NCBI GenBank assembly: GCA_963804005.1
Contig: CAWDOP010000019.1
Span: 1-64,000, forward strand
DNA from: JAGXRK01 sp963804005
GTDB lineage: Bacteria; Bacteroidota; Ignavibacteria; Ignavibacteriales; Ignavibacteriaceae
Length of the DNA stretch: 64,000 nucleotides
Direction of reading: 5' to 3'
The position numbers and the translations under genes are program-made. Position 1 is the stretch's first letter. Each line of letters starts with the position of its first letter. The notes under the pieces are model-generated. The model had not been told where the DNA came from. It did no database searches and saw only the letters and a list, made by a program, of their open reading frames with translations. Of the stretch, positions 42,624 to 51,156 are shown in pieces.

Positions 42624-45600
42624 ATGTCTGATTTTATTCATCTACATAATCATACTCATTACAGCTTGCAGGATGGTGCCTGTACCGTTCAGGGATTAAT
42701 CGATGCTGCTAAAAAACACGGAATGAAGTCCGTTGCAATTACCGATCATGGTGTAATGTATGGAGCTGCTGAGTTTTATAAGAAAGCAACAAAAGAAGGA
42801 ATCAAGCCTATTATCGGTATGGAAGCTTACATTGTTACCGAAGGCAGCAGGTTTGATAAAACCAAAGGTGAAGAGCTTCCCGGTAGAAAAAGAGCAAAAC
42901 ATTACAACCATTTAATTCTTCTTGCTAAGAATAAAACCGGATATGATAATCTTTCAAAACTTTCTACACTTGGTCATACCGAGGGTTTTTATTATAAACC
43001 AAGAATTGATCTTGAGCTTCTTAGAAAATATTCTGAAGGATTGATTTGCACTAGCGCATGTGTAAGTGGAGTTGTATCATCGCACCTTGTTAATGGTGAT
43101 TACACGAAAGCGAAAGAAACAGCAAAAACTTACAAGGATATTTTCGGTGAGGATTTTTATCTAGAGATACAGAATCACAATTTGGATGATGAAAAACCTG
43201 TTCTCGAAGGAATGCCGAAACTTTCCAAAGAACTTGGAATAAAGTTGGTTGCAACTAACGATTGCCACTACATTGAAAAAGATCATGCAATTCCTCACAA
43301 CATACTGCTTCTTTTATCAGACAAGAACGGAGCTGATTATAAAGACTTACGTTACGGAACAGATCAGGTATATTTTAAATCATCTGAAGAGATGATAAAA
43401 CTTTTCAAAAAGTATAAAGGTGCGATTGAAAACACTCTTGAAATTGATTCAAAAATAGATCTTAAACTTGATTTTACCGGGCATCATTTTCCAAATTTTC
43501 CCATACCCGAAAATTCTGAATCAAAGACACTTGAAGAATATCTTGAGCTTCTTGCCTTGCAAGGCTTGCAGAACAGAAAATTGAACATCACCAAAGAAGT
43601 TGAAGACCGTTTCAGGTTTGAACTCGAGACAATTAAACAAATGGGATTTGCCAGCTATTTCCTTATAGTTCAGGATTTTATTAATACCGCGAAGAAAAAA
43701 AATATTCCTGTTGGTCCCGGCAGAGGAAGCGTTGCAGGAAGTCTGGTTGCTTATGCTTTGGGCATTACAAATATAAATCCGCTTAATTTTGCTTTGCTGT
43801 TTGAAAGGTTTTTAAATCCTGCTAGAAAATCAATGCCAGATATTGATGTTGATTTTGCAGATGATCAGCGTGGCGAAATTATTGATTATGTAAGAGAAAA
43901 ATATGGAAATGATTGTGTTAGTCAGATTATAACCTTCAACAGGCTTTCATCGAAAGCAGTTATAAGAGATGTTGCAAGAGTTCTTAAAGTTCCAATTCCA
44001 ACAGTAAATAAAATCACTAAATATATTCCATCAAAGTTTGGTAAAGTTTATACAATAGACCAGGCGCTTGCTGAAGTTCCTGAACTTCAGTGGGTACAAA
44101 ACTCTGATGACGAATCAATTAAGGATTTGATAAAATATGCTAAAGTGCTTGAAGGAATGAACCGAAATGCTTCCAAGCACGCCGCCGGTGTGGTTATTAC
44201 TCCCGATGATGTAAGCAAATATGTTCCTCTGGCGAATGCTGTAAATGCAACATCGCAAAATGATTTAGTTACTCAGTTCAATATGAAAGACATTGAAAGC
44301 TCCGGTTTGCTTAAAATGGATTTCCTCGGACTGAGAACATTAACAATTATTCGCGATACGCTCGACTTCATTAAAAAAAATCATAATGTAATAATTGATA
44401 TTGATTCTATTCCTTTCGATGATGAAAAAACTTATGCGCTGTTTTCAAAAGGGCAAACAACCGGTGTGTTTCAGTTTGAGTCGTCGCCGATGCGCGAATA
44501 CTTAAAACGATTGCAGCCAAACAGTTTGAATGACCTTGCAGCAATGAATGCTCTTTATCGTCCTGGTCCTATGGAATTCATCGATGATTTTATCGAAAGA
44601 AAATTCGGACGAAAGAAGGTTAAATATCAACACCCTATTCTTGAAACTATACTGAAGGAAACTTATGGAATTATAGTTTATCAGGAACAGGTTATCCAAA
44701 TTGCAAACCAGGTTGGGGGAATGAGTCTTGCTGAAGCCGATATACTTAGAAGAGCAATGGGCAAGAAAGATCTTCTTGCAATGAAAGAGCAAAAAATAAA
44801 ATTCCTTGATGGCTCTGTTAAAAAAGGAATTCCTCAAAAAGTGGCTAAAGAAATTTTTGATGCAATTTTTAAATTTGCCAACTACGGCTTTAATAAAAGC
44901 CACGCAGTTGCATACAGTTATATCGCATATCAAACAGCATATCTTAAAGCGTATTACCCGGCAGAGTTTCTTGCAGCAAACCTTAAGAATGAATTTGGCA
45001 ACACCGATAAAGTAACAAAGTTTCTGGAAGATTGTCGTAAACTAAAAATAACTGTTCTTCCACCCGATGTGAATAATCCTTCCGTTTATTTTGATGCTGA
45101 AGAAGGTCAGATCAGATTTGGAATGTCTGCAATTAAAAATGTTGGCATAAATGCAGTTGAAGAAATGATCAGGACAAGACAAACCCTTGGAAGAGATTTT
45201 ACCAGTATTTTTGATTTTTGTCTGAATCTTGATACACATTTAGTTAACAAAAAAACTCTTGAAGGATTAGTTCTTGCCGGTGCTTTCGATTCTATTGATA
45301 AAAATCGTGCAAAACTTTTTGATGCTGTTGAAGCTGCGTTAGATTTCAGTCATAAGGCTCAGAATTCAAAATTGCTTTCACAGAACAGTTTATTTGGTGA
45401 TTCAGAAGAGGTTCAGATATCTGAACCTGTTCTTCCTGAAGTGAAGCCTTGGAGTGAATTAGAAATCTTAGCAAGAGAGAGAGAAGTAATTGGATTTTAT
45501 GTGACAGGTCATCCGCTACAAAAATATGAACTTGAATACAAATCTTTTGCCAGTATTCATATAGGTGAAACGGAAGAAGTAACTGATATGGCCGATATTC

Positions 45601-46016
45601 GCGTGTGCGGAGTTATCACTGATATTAAAACTAAGATTGATAAGTCCGGCAGAACAATGGCATTCTTTAAAATTGATGATTTTACAGGTTCGTGCGAATG
45701 TCTAATGTTCTCAAAAACTTATGCTGAGTATGGCGATTTGTTAAAAAAAGAAGAATCAGTTTTTATTTTTGGCGATCTTGAAAGCAGCGGTGATGCGGTA
45801 AAAGCCCATGTAAAAAAAATTATTCCGCTTAAAAAAGTAAGAGATACCTTAACGGAAAGTCTTAAACTTTTAATTGATAAAGAAAAAGTAACCGAGGAAA
45901 CAATAAAAAAAATTAAAGCAATACTTAGTAAGCATTCCGGATCCATTCCGGTTTTTCTTCAACTGAGTGAAGAAGGAATAAAAAGTAAAATATTTGCATT
46001 AAAAGATAACGAGTAA
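42624..46016 (+). CDS. dnaE: DNA polymerase III subunit alpha
   Basis: Replicative polymerase of the C family, 1130 aa, DnaE1 type. The PHP domain (HLHNHTHYSLQDGACT, AITDHGVMYG) is at 1-200, the catalytic palm has PDIDVDFADDQRGEIIDYV (about 403-421, the two catalytic Asp) and QITFNRLSSKAVIRDVARV, the fingers hold HAAGVVI and GPMEFIDDFIERK, then tandem helix-hairpin-helix and a C-terminal OB fold (RVCGVITDIKTKIDKSGR). No Shine-Dalgarno is obvious before the ATG; a TTTCCTC/GAGGAAA hairpin lies at 42583-42604. Confidence 0.97.
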   Translation: MSDFIHLHNHTHYSLQDGACTVQGLIDAAKKHGMKSVAITDHGVMYGAAEFYKKATKEGIKPIIGMEAYIVTEGSRFDKTKGEELPGRKRAKHYNHLILLAKNKTGYDNLSKLSTLGHTEGFYYKPRIDLELLRKYSEGLICTSACVSGVVSSHLVNGDYTKAKETAKTYKDIFGEDFYLEIQNHNLDDEKPVLEGMPKLSKELGIKLVATNDCHYIEKDHAIPHNILLLLSDKNGADYKDLRYGTDQVYFKSSEEMIKLFKKYKGAIENTLEIDSKIDLKLDFTGHHFPNFPIPENSESKTLEEYLELLALQGLQNRKLNITKEVEDRFRFELETIKQMGFASYFLIVQDFINTAKKKNIPVGPGRGSVAGSLVAYALGITNINPLNFALLFERFLNPARKSMPDIDVDFADDQRGEIIDYVREKYGNDCVSQIITFNRLSSKAVIRDVARVLKVPIPTVNKITKYIPSKFGKVYTIDQALAEVPELQWVQNSDDESIKDLIKYAKVLEGMNRNASKHAAGVVITPDDVSKYVPLANAVNATSQNDLVTQFNMKDIESSGLLKMDFLGLRTLTIIRDTLDFIKKNHNVIIDIDSIPFDDEKTYALFSKGQTTGVFQFESSPMREYLKRLQPNSLNDLAAMNALYRPGPMEFIDDFIERKFGRKKVKYQHPILETILKETYGIIVYQEQVIQIANQVGGMSLAEADILRRAMGKKDLLAMKEQKIKFLDGSVKKGIPQKVAKEIFDAIFKFANYGFNKSHAVAYSYIAYQTAYLKAYYPAEFLAANLKNEFGNTDKVTKFLEDCRKLKITVLPPDVNNPSVYFDAEEGQIRFGMSAIKNVGINAVEEMIRTRQTLGRDFTSIFDFCLNLDTHLVNKKTLEGLVLAGAFDSIDKNRAKLFDAVEAALDFSHKAQNSKLLSQNSLFGDSEEVQISEPVLPEVKPWSELEILAREREVIGFYVTGHPLQKYELEYKSFASIHIGETEEVTDMADIRVCGVITDIKTKIDKSGRTMAFFKIDDFTGSCECLMFSKTYAEYGDLLKKEESVFIFGDLESSGDAVKAHVKKIIPLKKVRDTLTESLKLLIDKEKVTEETIKKIKAILSKHSGSIPVFLQLSEEGIKSKIFALKDNE

Positions 46017-46352
46017 ATTTAAGCGATAGTCTGTTACTGGCTCTAACAAAACTTATCGGTGAAGATTCGATTGTTTTGAAATCAAAATGACAGAACAACG
46101 ATAGCTCCAAACCAGCTATCATACAGATGATAAAGTGAAAACAAATGGATAATAAGAGAATTGATAAAGGATGATTGGATCCATGATTCCCATTCAATCA
46201 ATCATTCAGTCATTCATTTGTCAATTCCGGTAAGCTGTTTTCTATTTCAAGAATATAAACATAAAAAGTATTTTTTAACGATTGAATAATGTTGTTTCGC
46301 TTAGTCTTATTTCTTATAATTGCCACTCGATTTATAGAAACAAAAAAGGATA
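46017..46352. other. Intergenic region with decayed GTCATTC-type repeat, 336 bp
   Basis: No ORF. At 46183-46230 there is GATTCCCATTC, GTCATTC (46209-46215) and TTGTCAATTCCGG, which resemble parts of the element at 59864-59951 (GGATTCCCACTCC and TTGTCATTCCGG). This looks like a degraded copy. AAGGA at about 46346 precedes the next gene. Confidence 0.5.
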
Positions 46353-47174
46353 ATGCCTCTCATGGAAAGGAATGAGAACAATAAATGTTGGGCTCTGATT
46401 CTCGGTGCTTCATCCGGATTTGGTGAGGCAACAGCACTTAAACTTGCAAAAGACGGTTTCAACATTATCGGTGTGCATTTAGACAGACAGGCAACTAGGC
46501 CAAATGTTGAAAGAATTATTAATGAAATTAAATCGAACAAAGTTGAAGCTTTATTTTACAACATTAACGCAGCTGATGCTCATAAAAGAGAAGAAGTTCT
46601 TAACGAGCTAAGCAATAAATTTTCCTTTCAGCCGCTTATTAAGGTATTAATGCATTCTCTAGCCTTCGGAACACTAAGGCCATTCGTTCCTAAGGAAGGT
46701 GAACAGGCAATTACAAAAGCGCAGATGGAGATGACTCTTGACGTAATGGCTCATTCACTTGTTTACTGGGTTCAGGGCGTCGTTGTGAAAAAATTATTAG
46801 CTAAAAAAGCAAGAATTTTTGCAATGACAAGTTCCGGTAGTCATTCAACTATTCCTTATTACGGAGCAGTATCTGCAGCTAAAGCAGCCTTGGAATCTCA
46901 CGTTCGTCAGTTATCCGGCGAATTAGGGAAACTGGATGTTGCAGTTAATGCAATTATGGCCGGTGTAACAGATACACCCGCATTAAGAAAAATTCCCGGA
47001 AACGCTGAAATGTCAGGCATAGCTTTACGAAAAAATCCCAGAGCAAGACTAACTACTCCCGAAGATGTTGCAAAAGTTATTTCACTTCTTTGCAAGGATG
47101 GTGGTGAATGGATTTCCGGCGGAATTATAAATGCTGACGGTGGTGAGGATGCAGTAAATTATATCGGACAATAA
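46353..47174 (+). CDS. SDR-family enoyl-ACP reductase-like protein (FabL/FabI-like)
   Basis: A 273-aa short-chain dehydrogenase. The NAD(P) motif is LGASSGFGEATAL (about 18-28) and the active site is Tyr170-x6-Lys177 (YGAVSAAK), the spacing of enoyl-ACP reductases FabI/FabL rather than the Y-x3-K of most SDRs. HSLAFGTLRPF resembles the FabL 'NAASGVLRP' loop. It probably reduces trans-2-enoyl-ACP in fatty acid synthesis, which fits accA nearby. Start could be ATG 46353 or 46362; AAGGA at 46346 does not decide. Confidence 0.75.
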   Translation: MPLMERNENNKCWALILGASSGFGEATALKLAKDGFNIIGVHLDRQATRPNVERIINEIKSNKVEALFYNINAADAHKREEVLNELSNKFSFQPLIKVLMHSLAFGTLRPFVPKEGEQAITKAQMEMTLDVMAHSLVYWVQGVVVKKLLAKKARIFAMTSSGSHSTIPYYGAVSAAKAALESHVRQLSGELGKLDVAVNAIMAGVTDTPALRKIPGNAEMSGIALRKNPRARLTTPEDVAKVISLLCKDGGEWISGGIINADGGEDAVNYIGQ

Positions 47175-47217
47175 TTTTCTGCTAAAATTAAATATTAAAA
47201 ATTTTTTTGAGGACAAA

Positions 47218-47538
47218 ATGAAACCTTTAACATTTACTGATGATAATTTTGAGAAAGAAGTTCTTAATTCTGATCTCCCTGTATTAATAGATTTCTGGGC
47301 TGTCTGGTGCGGACCCTGCAAAATAATTGCTCCCGTTGTTGAACAATTAGCAGAAGAATATTCGGGCAAATTAAAAGTTGGCAAACTGGATGTTGATTCT
47401 AATCAGGAAGCATCAATAAAATACGGAGTAAGAAGTATTCCTACTTTATTGTTATTTAAAAATGGTCAGGTGAAAGAAACCATCATTGGTGCTATTCCAA
47501 AGGCTCAGATAGTCCAGAAAATAAATTCCTTAATTTGA
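47218..47538 (+). CDS. trxA: Thioredoxin
   Basis: A 106-aa cytoplasmic disulphide reductase. WCGPC (Trp30-Cys34) active site, the buried Asp and cis-Pro (SIPTLLLFKNG, RSIPT) and the FWAVWCGPCKIIAPVVEQLA helix are all present. GAGGACAAA precedes the ATG. Recycled by thioredoxin reductase, which is not in the window. Confidence 0.97.
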   Translation: MKPLTFTDDNFEKEVLNSDLPVLIDFWAVWCGPCKIIAPVVEQLAEEYSGKLKVGKLDVDSNQEASIKYGVRSIPTLLLFKNGQVKETIIGAIPKAQIVQKINSLI

Positions 47539-47562
47539 ATAGGAAAAGTGGCTTTAAGAGCT

Positions 47563-47612
47563 AAAAACGTTGATTTGAAAGTTAATTGTTCGATATTGAA
47601 CGTTTTTTTTTT
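47563..47612 (+). terminator. Terminator-like hairpin after trxA
   Basis: AAAAACGTT on the left (47563-47571) faces AACGTTTTT, followed by ten T ending at 47612. A smaller stem GTTC...GAAC sits in the loop. The rest of 47539-47860 is A+T-rich without an ORF and holds a second candidate promoter at 47675 (TTGACA, 17 bases, TATTTC). Confidence 0.65.
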
Positions 47613-47732
47613 GATTAATGGGATGTTAAGTATTTATTCGGTTGAAAACAAATATTAAAGGAAAATAGTATCTCTTGACAATATCAAAAAATATTATTAT
47701 TTCATAACAGCAAATAAAAAAAGTTTATTTTC

Positions 47733-47761
47733 TTGACTAATTATGTACACTGTAGTAAATT
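47733..47761 (+). promoter_or_regulatory. Putative promoter of the 47861 gene
   Basis: TTGACT (47733-47738), 17 bases, TAAATT (47756-47761), about 100 bases before the ATG. Confidence 0.4.
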
Positions 47762-47860
47762 GATCTAACCAATATACATTTAAAAGTTTTTTTGGGATTT
47801 CATTACTCTTAAATTACCCTAATTAAATAATCTCTTAACAAACATTTCAAGGAGAAAGTT

Positions 47861-50133
47861 ATGTTAAAAAATCTTTCAATTTTCTTTTTTGTGGTATTTC
47901 TCTTTTCTGCATTTTTAAATGCGCAAGAGAAAACTTATATGAGAACGGACGGTAAGTTTTTTAAAGCTAATCAACTCCCTTCTTCTGAAGAAGTTTATAA
48001 AGTAAAACGTTCCTTAGTAGATAGGGATGTTAAACTTCATAAACCGTCTTCTATAAATCAAATCGCTAGTCCAACTGGTCTTATAGACACTTTGGGTTAT
48101 GGATTTGAAGGTGATAGCGATTTTGGCGCTTTTGGACAGGATGTATTCCTACAGTGGTTCAAAGCACCAGCTGAACTTATCGTTAAAGGTTTTGCTTATC
48201 TTACCTACGATGACGAAAGTGTAGTTGACGGTGCTAGATTCGAAGGCAAAATCGTAAGCGTTAATCTTACGGAAGCGGAACTTTTGGCTTTTGGTGATCA
48301 AAATATTGGTTATTATCCTGGCGACAACGTTGCTGGCATAACCGCATTCACTGATAATTTAGATAGAAATGGTGATTGGGTGAATGTAGGAACTTGGACT
48401 GGTGGCGAACCATTCGGTATTGATATTTGGGGTGATTTTGGTTTTGGCGCCGTTTCTGAGCCAATATTAGATGAATGGATCTGGATTCAAACAAACTCTT
48501 TATACGAGCCCACAATAGGTGCCGATGAAATATTTGGTATTGCTTACAAGAATACTAGTACAAATTTAGCTCAGACTGATGCGGCTGGAGACAGACTTGG
48601 AGTCTCAGCGGAAAATAATGTCGGATGGCCAGGTTGGAAATTTTATGCAGCTTATCGTTTAGATAATACTGGAGCTGATAAAGGTTGGTGGAGCCGTACT
48701 TATACATGGTACTTCTTGGTAGAGGTAGACATTATAGGTGACCCACCTCCAACCGTTGAAAGTTTTACTACACTTCCATCTGGTCTTGATGAAGGACCTT
48801 TTACAGTTGATGCTGTTATAGTTGATGAGAATCCTGGTGATCCTTCACAGGCAGGTATATCTTCTGCTAGTTTATTCTGGAGTCTTGACGGATCGACTTG
48901 GAATGAAGTAGCTATGACAGGTACCATGCCTAATTACACGGCTGAAATTCCTGCTCAAGTAGCTGGTGAAACAGTTAGCTATTATATTGAAGCTACTGAT
49001 CTTGGTGCTCATACATCTATTTCTGGAACAAAATCATTCTACATATTTGCACCTTCCGACGCAAATACTTTAGTTGTTTTTAATGGTTTTGATGCCGTTA
49101 GCGGATATCCTGTTGCTTACTATTTCGGTTCCGGTGAATGGCCAGCAAATTATAACTAAATTTCTTATTCGATCATGACAAATGGGGTTATGGCGCACTA
49201 ACAGCTGGTGTTGTTGATAATTACACCAACATTGTTGAAATATGCACTAATGGTCCTAGTGACATCAATAGTGATGTTATCAGAACATGGTTAGAGGCTG
49301 ATGGAACCCGTAATTATATGCTTGCTGGCGATGAGTGGTTAGGCTCTCAAACTGGTTGGACTAATAGAACCTACGCTGCAGGCGATTTCCAATTTGACAT
49401 TTTAGGAATTAACGCAGATTACAACGACATTAATTATGGTGCCACAGGTGACGAACAATTGCCATCAGAAGTATTTCCTGAGGAGGGTTCACTTCTAGGC
49501 GGTCCTCTTTTTGATTTATATACTCAAGTTTCATCGGATAGCGGCTGGACTGCACCAATGATCTACGATCCTTATTGGGAAATGGGAGTAACCAACTGGT
49601 TGGATGCAGTTGATTTCGAAGATGATGTAGAAGTTGATATGATGGGAGCACCACTAACTGGTCCAAATCAAGTTATCGGTGGCCATCGTACTTTATCAGC
49701 TGGTAACAAAATTGCATTCTTCGCATTCGATCCTTTATCATTAGATTCAGATACTGAAACTGAAGAAGAATATTATTGGTATGGATTTTCAGATCAAGCG
49801 CCACAGGTTCAAACACTTATATGGTTTGGAGTTACTACCGGTATTGAAAGAGTAAATGACCTTGTTCCGGGTACTTATGCTCTTGGACAGAACTATCCTA
49901 ATCCGTTCAACCCAAGCACAACAATTAATTTTGCATTACCGCAAACATCAAATGTTGTACTTAAGGTATATGACGTTTTAGGAAGTGAAGTAGCAACTCT
50001 GCTTAACGGCGAAAAAGCAGCTGGTAATTACGAAGTTAGTTTCGATGCATCAAAACTTGCATCAGGCTTATATATCTATACTTTGAACACAGGTAACTTC
50101 ACTGCTTCAAAGAAAATGATGTTGATCAAATAG
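47861..50133 (+). pseudogene. Secreted protein with T9SS sorting domain, one frameshift
   Basis: Read through one frameshift the product is about 757 aa: signal peptide (MLKNLSIFFFVVFLFSAFLNAQ), a large beta-rich passenger with an Ig/fibronectin-like section (PPTVESFTTLPSGLDEGPF... SLFWSLDGSTWNEV), then a T9SS type A domain (NYPNPFNPSTTINFA ... KKMMLIK). One base is missing in 49151-49156: the frame after ANYN stops at 49159, while the other frame runs from LNFLFDHDKWGYG to 50133 without stop. AAGGAG precedes the ATG. Passenger family not recognised. The ends read as one protein, so this is a damaged or mis-sequenced gene. Confidence 0.8.
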
Positions 50134-50180
50134 ACTTGATGGCAATTTCGCTAGATATAAAATAAATTATTTAATTTAAT

Positions 50181-50210
50181 AGGATTGCCCCATATTTATG
50201 GGGCAATCCT
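50181..50210. terminator. Perfect 14-bp hairpin after the T9SS gene
   Basis: AGGATTGCCCCATA (50181-50194) and TATGGGGCAATCCT (50197-50210) are exact complements with a two-base loop. There is no T-run, so it may be a bidirectional pause/terminator or an mRNA 3' protective stem. Confidence 0.6.
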
Positions 50211-50332
50211 TGCTTATCGTCTATTATTCAATTATGATAAGATTTACCTCAATTTGAGATGAGAGAAAAGTTTAAATAATTTAGTTTTTTGCTCAATAAC
50301 TACAAAGAATATCAAAAAAATGTGAGAGGTAA

Positions 50333-51127
50333 ATGATGTTGAAAAAATTTACTACCAAGACAATTTTATTGATTCTAATCCTAACGGGGCTTACGTTTTA
50401 CAGTTGTTATGAGGAACCGATTTTGGAACCCGTAAAACGACCCTATTCAGTTGCAAGAGTCGGTAATTTTACTTACAATAGAACTGACTTTGAGGGCAAT
50501 ATTGAAACATTTAATATTTACATTGATGGTGTTTCATACGGCTCAGTTAATGTTAATAGTTTTACTAATTACTTTGACCTTCCTTCAGGAAACAGACGTT
50601 TTGTTTTGATAGATGCTAACGGAGACACCCTATATAATAAGGATATTACAATCGGATCTTATGAAGAAACCTCAGTAATTTTTGATGGGGTTTACGCACC
50701 AACTGTTGATACTTTAATGTCATTTGCACCATTCTTTATTTATGATGGATTTGTTTATTCATTAGAAGCCCCTAGTGGTGGAGATGCTTCTATAGTAACT
50801 GCTAATGTTGCCCCCAATACAGATACAGAAAATCAAATCGTTTATTCTATGGCATACATGTCCGCAGATACTAGTATCACGGAAAGAAATATATGCGGGT
50901 ATAATACATATTTTTCTCTTGACCTACCGGCTGGTGCCTATACAGTATATGTAATACAAGATACGACCACCGATGATCCTCCATTAGTTCCTGAATACGA
51001 CACTCTTGGTGTCTTCAATACAACTTTTTCGGCAGGTATGATAGAGAAATTATATATAACTGGTGATCCCAAATCTCCGGTGATTATACAAAATCAGGAA
51101 ACTCCTTTAGCTGTTCGCCCAAAGTAA
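50333..51127 (+). CDS. DUF4397 lipoprotein
   Basis: A 264-aa lipoprotein: signal and lipobox FYSC with Cys25. Two DUF4397 repeats follow: SVARVGNFTYNRTDFEGNIETFNIYIDGVSYGSVNVNSFTNYFDLPSGNRRFVL and a second, weaker one (ICGYNTYFSLDLPAGAYTVYV). The domain is a beta-sandwich found in many outer-membrane lipoproteins of this phylum with no known activity. GAGAGG supports the ATG at 50336 equally well. The gene sits 30 bases before the TonB receptor and is probably its operon partner. Confidence 0.75.
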   Translation: MMLKKFTTKTILLILILTGLTFYSCYEEPILEPVKRPYSVARVGNFTYNRTDFEGNIETFNIYIDGVSYGSVNVNSFTNYFDLPSGNRRFVLIDANGDTLYNKDITIGSYEETSVIFDGVYAPTVDTLMSFAPFFIYDGFVYSLEAPSGGDASIVTANVAPNTDTENQIVYSMAYMSADTSITERNICGYNTYFSLDLPAGAYTVYVIQDTTTDDPPLVPEYDTLGVFNTTFSAGMIEKLYITGDPKSPVIIQNQETPLAVRPK

Positions 51128-51156
51128 TTAATGTTAATTAAATTTTAGGAGAGACG

